Assembly: GCA_963691705.1 (NCBI GenBank)
Contig: OY829542.1
Coordinates: 53,361,002 to 53,425,001, forward strand
Origin: Viola odorata
Taxonomy: Eukaryota > Streptophyta > Magnoliopsida > Malpighiales > Violaceae
Length of the DNA: 64,000 nt
Direction: 5' to 3'
Part shown: one piece after another, positions 57,554 to 64,000 of the stretch
How the letters are laid out: every line of letters begins with the position of its first letter
Numbering within the stretch: position 1 is the first letter of the stretch
Translations under genes and position numbers: made by a program
Notes under the pieces: generated by a model
Database searches by the model: none
Told to the model about the DNA's origin: nothing
What the model saw: only the letters and a program-made list of their open reading frames with translations

Positions 57554-60500
57554 TGTAAAGTTTACTGGATGCCTTTCTCATATGAGGTAGGCCTTTCATA
57601 TATATATAGAAGCAGTAAGTTGTACATGCCTAATAATCAGCCTAATAATTAGCCTATTAATTAGCTATTCACATCCCTAAATATCAGGCTAAATATATTC
57701 TATAGTTATTAGAAGATACACTTAGATTTACAGATTAGGATATATTTACAGCTCACACTAACACCCCCCCTCAAATTGATGCTGGGTTGTCCACAAGCAT
57801 CAATTTGCTAACTAAGAACTGATGGCGTGGACGGGGCATAGATTTGGTGAAGAGATCAGCAAGTTGCATATCAGTGGAGACACGTGGAAGAGAAATGGTA
57901 CCAGCATCATAAGCTTCTCGAATATAATGGCAATCCACCTCAATGTGTTTGGTATGCTCGTGGAAGACAGGATTTATAGCAAGCTGAACAGCACTGGTGT
58001 TATCAGCATATAAAGGAGTAGGAGAAGTCTGTGGAAAACCAAGTTCGGCCAATAAACCTCTAAGCCAAGTAACTTCGGAGGAGGCAGCAGACATAGCCCT
58101 ATACTCTGATTCTGTAGAAGATTTAGAGACCCGATCTTGTTTCTTGCTCTTCCAGGAGATCAGAGAATCACCAAGAAACATACACCAGCCAGTAACAGAG
58201 CGACGAGTGTCAGTACAACCCGCCCAATCAGCATCAGCATAGCCCACAAGTTGAATGAGAGAACCAGCCGGAAAGAATAAGCCACGATGAGAAGAGCCCA
58301 AGATGTAGCGAAGTATACGGCGAACAACCACCAAATGAAGATGACGAGGAGATTGCATAAACTGACTGACTTGCTGGACAGCAAAGGAGATATCAGGCCG
58401 AGTGATAGTAAGATAATTTAAACTGCCAACAAGTTGACGAAAAACACTAGGATCATGTAAAAGGTCGCCATCTGCACGACTATATTTGACATTGACCTCT
58501 AAAGGCGTATCCACTGGAGAAGCATCTTGAAGGCCAGCCAAGGAAATCAAATCCTGAGCATATTTATGTTGATGTAAAAACACACCAGAAGGAGAAGCAC
58601 CCACTTCCAAGCCCAAAAAATAATTAAGCGAACCAAGATCCTTCATATGAAAAGAATCATGAAGATGTTGTTGAAGGCGACTGATGTGGGAAGGATCTGA
58701 TCCCGTAATAACAATGTCATCAACATAAACAAGAAGGACAACCAAACCAAGAGAGGTCTTGCAAAGGAATAAGGAAGAATCATATTGACTTTGCACAAAG
58801 GAGAAGTGAAGAAGAGCAGACTTGAACTTGTCAAACCATGCACGAGGAGCCTGTTTTAACCCGTAGAGAGACTTGTTCAACTTACACACAACAGATGGAA
58901 TAGAGTTGGAAAAAACAAGCGGAGGTGTCATGTAGAGATCTTCTTTGAGATCACCATGTAAAAATGCATTCTTGACGTCCATTTGATAAAGAGGCCAACC
59001 TTGAGAAGCAGCAATGGAAATAATGGTGCGAACAGTAGTCATCTTGGCTACTAGAGCAAAAGTTTCTTCATAATTCACCCTATTCTCTTGCTTGTTACCA
59101 AGAGCAACCAATCTCGCCTTATAACGATCCAGAGTGCCATTAGAATGCGTTTTGATGGAGTACACCCATTTGCAGCCAATGGGTCGAACATGGGAAGGAC
59201 AAGTAACAAGATCCCATGTGTTATTTTCCTGAAGAGCCTGAAGTTCCTCTTGCATTGCTTGCTGCCAACACTCATGCTTGCAAGCCTGTGAGTAACTAGA
59301 TGGTATAGGAATGGTATCTAGAGTAGTAGAAAAACCGTACCTATCAGGCAGATGAGAGACCTTGAGAGATCGCCGAGGAGTAGGCTGAGGAAGTGCAAGG
59401 GCAGCTGCAGGTTCAGGCGGCGGAGGAACGTCGGGAAGGGGCAGCTGTGGACGTCGTCTTGCATACACAATTCCTGGTTTAAAACGCTCAAAAGAAGGTG
59501 ATAAATCCTCAAAGAGAGGAAGGCAAGGAGTAGCAGATGAGGACTCAACATGAGTAGGGAAGAAATATTGGTTCTCAAAGAAGACAACATTGCGGGAAGT
59601 ACGAAGTTTATTACCAATAGGATCATAACAGACATAACCTTTGTGAGACATACTATAGCCCAAAAACGCACATTTAGCAGATTGAGAAGAAAGTTTATGG
59701 CGATCAGTAGGATGCAAATGGACAAAACAAACGCAACCAAAAGTATGCAAGTTACCATAGTCAGGATTCTTATGATACAAACGAGAATATGGAGAATCAA
59801 GATTGAGCACCTGAGATGGAAGTCGATTAATTAAATAAACAACAGTAGATAAAGCTTCAACCCAAAATCTAGAAGGAACAGAAGATTCAATTAATAAACT
59901 CCGAGTGATGTCTAAAAGATGACGGTTCTTACGCTCAGCAACACCGTTTTGTTGTGGTGTGTAAGGGCAGGAGCGTTGAGAAAGAATGCCTTTCTCATGC
60001 AGAAAATTTTGAAATTCATGAGAGATATATTCGCCACCAGAATCAGATCTGAGCACCTTAATACAAGTAGAAAATTGTGTCTCAACATAGGCTAAAAAGA
60101 TTTTAAACACAGAATAGACTTCAGATTTGGAACGAAGAAAATACAGCCATGTGAACCTATTATAATCATCAATGAATGTTACAAAGTATTTGTAGTGAGC
60201 ATGAGAGGGAACTGGGGAAATTCCCCAAACATCGCTATGAATAGTAGCAAAGCAATTAGTTGCACGAGCCCCTGAAGAAGGGAAAGGAAGAGTTTTACTC
60301 TTTGCCAATTTACAGGTAGAACAATCAAACAGAAGACTTGGAGTAGAAAAGCCATTTTTATTCCCAAGTAAACCAGATTTCAACAAATGAGATAGAACCA
60401 TAGAGTTTGGATGACCTAAACGTTTATGCCAAACCTCATTGTTATTGTCAAATTGAGCACAAGCAAAAGAAAGAAAACGAGGAATAGAAAAGTGCAGCGG

Positions 60501-62135
60501 AAATAAACGTCCCACTTTAGGCCCCTTCGCGATTGTCGTCCCCGACACCTGATCCTGCACAATACAACCAGCACGAGAAAAGTGCACATCACAATTGTCA
60601 TCTACCAATTGACCAACTGAAATTAGGCTAGTAGAAAGTTCTGGTGCTACCAAAACATTTTTGAAGAATGGAGTGATATCTCCAACCTTAGTAATCGGAA
60701 TATTATTACCATTAGCAACTTGAATTTGTCCAGAGTCAGAGTATTTGTGGACATTTTGAAGCTTAGAAGAAGAGTTTGTCATATGATTTGAAGCAGCAGA
60801 ATCAACAAGCCAAAGAGTATTAGTGTTACCTTGGAGCTTTAAAGCTGAAAAGGCTGAAATGATCATTTGTTGCACCATTTCAGGGGTGAGAACAGGTGCA
60901 GCAGTAGACATAGGTAGGTGTTCTAAAGCTGTTACTGTTGCAGGGCTTCCAACTACAGCTTGATATGCATGCATCTTTCGTGGTGGACGAGTAGGACACT
61001 CCTTAATGATGTGCCCTTGCTGTTTGCAATAATTGCAGAACTTGTTTCTACATTGGGAGGCAATATGGCCATATTCTTTGCAGCTATAACATTGAACCTT
61101 GCCCATATCTCGTCCTTTTCCCGTTCCTTGAGCTGCAAATGCGACAGCAACACTTTGCTCTTGCTTGAGTCCGTCTTGAGTGTAGAGACGCTGCTCTTCA
61201 CGGAGTAATTCTCCAAGGCAAACATCCAAAGATGGTGAAGGGTCACGATTCATCAGATTTGATCGAACCGTCTCAAACTCAGGTCGAGCTTTCATCAAAA
61301 ATTGATCCCGCTTGCTCTGCTCATGAACTTAGTGAACAATAGACAAAGATTCAACAGGTATCTTAGCATAGATAATGTCAGTATATTCTGACCACAGATT
61401 CAGAAAACTAGAATAATACTCCTGGATGGAGAGATGGCCTTGAGAGTAACGAGCGATATCAGATTCCAGCTGGAACCGTCGTGCGGTATTATCTTGGTGA
61501 TACACCTTCTTTAGGTAATCCCACATAGTCTGAGCCGTCTTATACGGTTTCAGACTAAGAACGATAAGCGGGTCAACAGACCCCACTATCCAAGCCATAA
61601 CCCGATTGTTTTTGACTTGCCATGCCGGCAGTTTGGTTGGGTCTGTGGGAGCTGGGTCACTCCCATCCACAAGACCCCACATATCTTTCCCTTTGACGAA
61701 GATTTGGAACTGAAATTCCCACGCAGAGTAGTTCTTCCCAGTAAATCGAACATTGAAAGAATCAGATGTCATCTTCAGGAGTACCACAAAGAAACCAAGA
61801 TTGACGACCAAGAACACAAGATGTCTAGAACACGAGATATCAGAAAAGAGCCCTATGAAAGCAAGGCTACTAACCAAGATCAAGAATACCAAAGACTAAA
61901 ATTTTCAGAGATATGGCTCCGCTACCATGTCAAGTTTACTAGATGCCTTTCTCATATGAGGTAGGCCTTTTATATATATAGAAGCAGTAAGTTGTACATG
62001 CCTAATAATCAGCCTAATAATTAGCCTATTAATTAGCTATTCACATCCCTAAATATCAGGCTAAATATATTCTATAGTTATTAGAAGATATACTTAGATT
62101 TACAGATTAGGAGATATTTACAGCTCACACTAACA
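57554..62135 (-). mobile_element. Copia element inside a PRMT7 exon
   Basis: A 4582 bp minus-strand element with LTRs at 57554-57763 (210 bp) and 61928-62135 (208 bp), flanked by exact GTCCC at 57549-57553 and 62136-62140. The primer site next to the right LTR reads TGGTAGCGGAGCC on the minus strand; the polypurine tract (minus GAGGGGGGG) lies next to the left LTR. The LTRs differ at about five substitutions plus a 2 bp AT indel, so it is older than the two nested elements at 33-51 kb. One nonsense codon breaks the otherwise complete polyprotein. Confidence 0.93.
57771..61772 (-). pseudogene. Copia gag-pol polyprotein with one stop codon
   Basis: The frame starts at the ATG at 61772 (gag, FNVRFTGKNYSAWEFQFQIF) and is interrupted by TAA at 61329-61331, then stays open in the same frame to 57771. 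Numbered from 61298, two zinc knuckles lie at 70-101 (CYSCKEYGHIASQC and CNYCKQQGHIIKEC). The protease site is D166-SAAS, with Ala where Gly is usual. Integrase has D356, D419 and E455. Reverse transcriptase has YVDD at 858-861 and RNase H contains GYADADWAG and STESEYRAM. Integrase precedes reverse transcriptase, the Copia order. The stop lies where relatives read Gln, so a single C-to-T change at a CAA codon is likely. The whole pol survives behind it. Confidence 0.9.
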
Positions 62136-63356
62136 GTCCCTTCATGATCAAGTTGAAGAACCCACCTGAAGACATAAATATAGAGAGATGCTATAATCGT
62201 GCCTAGAAATAAAAATATGGCATAAAGGGACAACATTTTGCTTACCATGATACTACAGCATGAACTCTACCATCACTGGCTGCCTTGATAAGCACCTCAG
62301 TTTCCCCCTGGCTGTCTGGTCGTTTCCAAAAGTCAAATTCAAAAATCTTGAAGGGTTCTGACAGCTGAATGAATTCTAAATTAAGCAAGAATAAAAGCAA
62401 TTGGACCCTCTTCAGAAGTCAGTAGAAGAGTGAATTTTCTTTACCAGTTTTATTTCCTTTGATAGTGCATCACAATGCAGGGGATGTTGATGCGGTTTGA
62501 GACATAAAATAGTATCCAAGCCAGCTGGGACAAGATGAATGTTGTCAAATGCTTTTGCTTCATTATTAGACAAATCATGCAGCTTCCGCAGGAATGCACT
62601 TTCAACCAACTTTAGTATTGCAAAACAAACAGAAAAACAATTGCAAATTCACCCATGTGAGAGTTGGAATGATGAGAAAAAACTTTTTTCAACTACAAGA
62701 TATCTAGACAATAGAGGCGCATATGTAGGCACAACTTCATTTCTTGCCATAAAATGCAACGACACTGTAAACATCTCCAAATTCCATGCATCGAACCACT
62801 AAAATTTTAGCTTTATAAAAATGAAAATTTGAAAAAAGAAGAAGATTCCAACACCAGCTAAACACCTGGCCGTAAGTAGTCGCACGATACGGTACAGTTA
62901 TTGGAGTTTCAGTCAGCAGCATGTCATGTGCATGTTGCAGTGTTGGTATTAACCCTTCACCCAGTAACTCTGAATCCAATATCTCACTTACCTATCAAAA
63001 CAAAGATAAACACAATAAAATACCAAAAAGCAAAAAAAAAAGGGCATGCATTATGCTTAAACATGCTGGCACTCACAAGAACATCTGCACGCCCAGCAAT
63101 GTCCACACCAACCTTCACTTCATCAGACCTCTTGTTAATAACTTTTATATTCCTTCCCATACCATTACGGTGCAGTACTTTTTTCAACAGTTTTACCATG
63201 GGAAGGTATGATTCACAAGCAGTCACCATACCCGTAGAATTCGAACCCATTGCTCGTGCCGCCATCATTGATAGCAATCCAGTCCCAGCCCTACACAAAT
63301 TTATTTATTTATTATTTTGAACAACAATACCACTCTTAACGGGTAAAAGCTAAAAA

Positions 63357-63614
63357 ACAACCCTAAACTTTAAAGTTTTATTTAATCGCAACCCTGAACT
63401 TTTATTTTGTTAAATTACAACCCTGGTCAAACACGAATTGTTTAAGTTACCCCCTACCGTGATAGAAATCAGACGTGGCACCATTGACCAACGTTATGTG
63501 CCACGTCAGCATCTCCTGCCACGTCAGATGATACCGTCGTGTTTAACTAGGGTTGTAATTAAACAAAATAAAAGTTCAGGGTTGTGATTAAATAAAACTT
63601 TAAAGTTCAGGTTG
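63357..63614. mobile_element. Foldback MITE upstream of the PRMT7 exons
   Basis: A ~62 bp arm at 63357-63420 (ACAACCCTAAACTTTAAAG, AACCCTGAACTTTTATTTTG) returns inverted at 63551-63614. The loop carries GACGTGGCA, GTGCCACGTCAG and TGCCACGTCAG. No clear target duplication. It lies in an intron of the PRMT7 locus. Confidence 0.78.
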
Positions 63615-64000
63615 AAAAATTCCAAAAAATGTAATAATTACAAGAAAAATGTACAAATTCCAAAAAAAATGTAAAAATTCACAAAAATAATTGGAAAAAT
63701 ATATTACTCCAAAACCCTTCCCATTACCGCACCCTTCCCTCAGTTCTCAACCCTAGAACGCCCCACTTTTCTCTCACTTCTCTTCGATTTGGTGAGTAGT
63801 TTTTGATGTTCATCTCTTAAAAATTTCAAAAAATGTTAAAATTTCAAAAAAAATTGTAAAAATTTCAAAAATAATTTAATTAATCTAAAAATTCAGAAAC
63901 AATGTAAAAATTCTAAAAAGATGTAAAAAAATCCAAAAATAATTTAATTAATAAAAAAATCAAGAAAAATGTAAAAATTCCAACAATATGTAAAAATTCC
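63615..64000. repeat. AT-rich degenerate repeat (ATGTAAAAATTCCAAAAA)
   Basis: Imperfect tandem copies of a ~17-20 bp unit at 63625-63700 and 63810-64000. They flank a CT-rich stretch (63715-63800) that looks like a leader and ends in a donor-like GGTGAGTAG. It may be part of a larger element cut by the window edge. Confidence 0.5.

Larger units (their letters stand above)
56133..63290 (-). pseudogene. PRMT7: PRMT7-type arginine methyltransferase, disrupted
   Basis: Minus-strand exons: 63290-63077 (GAGTGLLSMMAARAMG, the AdoMet-binding motif), 62991-62866 (SEILDSELLGEG, HAHDML), 62609-62445 (NNEAKAFDNIHLVPAG), 62364-62246 (KIFEFDFWKRP), 62165-62136 joined to 57548-57499 (WVLQLDHEG, then IFYTTAPRWVD), 56899-56634 (DWCDHWKQCLWF, LSPERIAIYGD) and 56229-56133 (GICHGIVLWMDWVMD). 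Borders are GT-AG and phases agree. PRMT7 monomethylates arginine in proteins and has two tandem methyltransferase modules. The first exons lie beyond the right edge. A Copia element splits one exon. The exons between IAIYGD...SNV and VEFTEAG, roughly 200 residues of the second module, are absent from the 400 bp between those exons, and the last exon is decayed. Confidence 0.85.

Noticed and set aside
61773..61892. Extra 40 residues before the Copia gag start
   Set aside because: They translate the leader next to the primer site and LTR; the gag family begins at the ATG at 61772.

Overview
The window is nuclear DNA of a flowering plant, probably a eudicot. It is AT-rich, its genes carry introns with GT-AG borders, and the host genes read as plant families (an OWL1/DNAJC11-type J-protein, a WEB-family protein, a defensin-like peptide, a MATE transporter, an arginine methyltransferase). 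More than half of the sequence is transposable elements of typical plant types (Athila Gypsy, Copia, hAT, PIF/Harbinger, pogo/Lemi1, Stowaway, MULE-like). I could not place it to species.

Layout. 1-2.3 kb: four unrelated minisatellites packed together. 2.9-3.4 kb: a solo LTR. 4.2-5.4 kb: a PIF/Harbinger-type element with a TTA duplication. 5.4-11.4 kb: gene-poor AT-rich DNA with foldback MITEs, one Stowaway and a GC-rich island that may hold a small minus-strand gene. 11.7-14.7 kb: a gutted Athila element (minus strand). 15.25-16.24 kb: a hAT-type element with a solo LTR nested in it, sitting in a short acidic reading frame. 17.4-26.1 kb: a complete 13-exon OWL1-like gene (540 aa), the best host gene here. 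26.7-27.5 kb: a single-exon WEB-family gene whose 3' end runs into a repeat. 28.3-29.2 kb: a pogo/Lemi1 element with the C-terminal part of its transposase. 29.8-30.3 kb: a MULE-like MITE with a 10 bp duplication. 30.9-32.4 kb: a two-exon defensin-like peptide gene whose intron holds a 1040 bp solo LTR.

32.9-51.0 kb is one nested block. A gag-only Copia element (LTRs 1171 bp, target duplication ATTCC) carries a complete 11.9 kb Athila Gypsy element in its 3' LTR. By eye the Athila LTRs differ at about 7 of 1732 positions and the Copia LTRs at about 12 of 1171, which agrees with the nesting order. Right of it lies a MATE/DTX transporter pseudogene (51.3-53.5 kb), then a hAT element with an exact 8 bp duplication (53.8-55.2 kb), a truncated PIF/Harbinger relative of the 4.2 kb element, and a PRMT7-type methyltransferase gene on the minus strand (56-63.3 kb). 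That gene is broken: exons are missing and a 4.6 kb Copia element sits inside one coding exon with an exact GTCCC duplication. The window ends in a foldback MITE and an AT-rich tandem region.

The genes do not form a functional cluster; they are ordinary independent plant loci. The most unusual material is the gag-only Copia family: a 637-aa two-zinc-knuckle gag with no pol, a small membrane-plus-cysteine-rich reading frame, five polypurine-tract-like motifs, and LTRs holding a repeated 18 bp palindrome.
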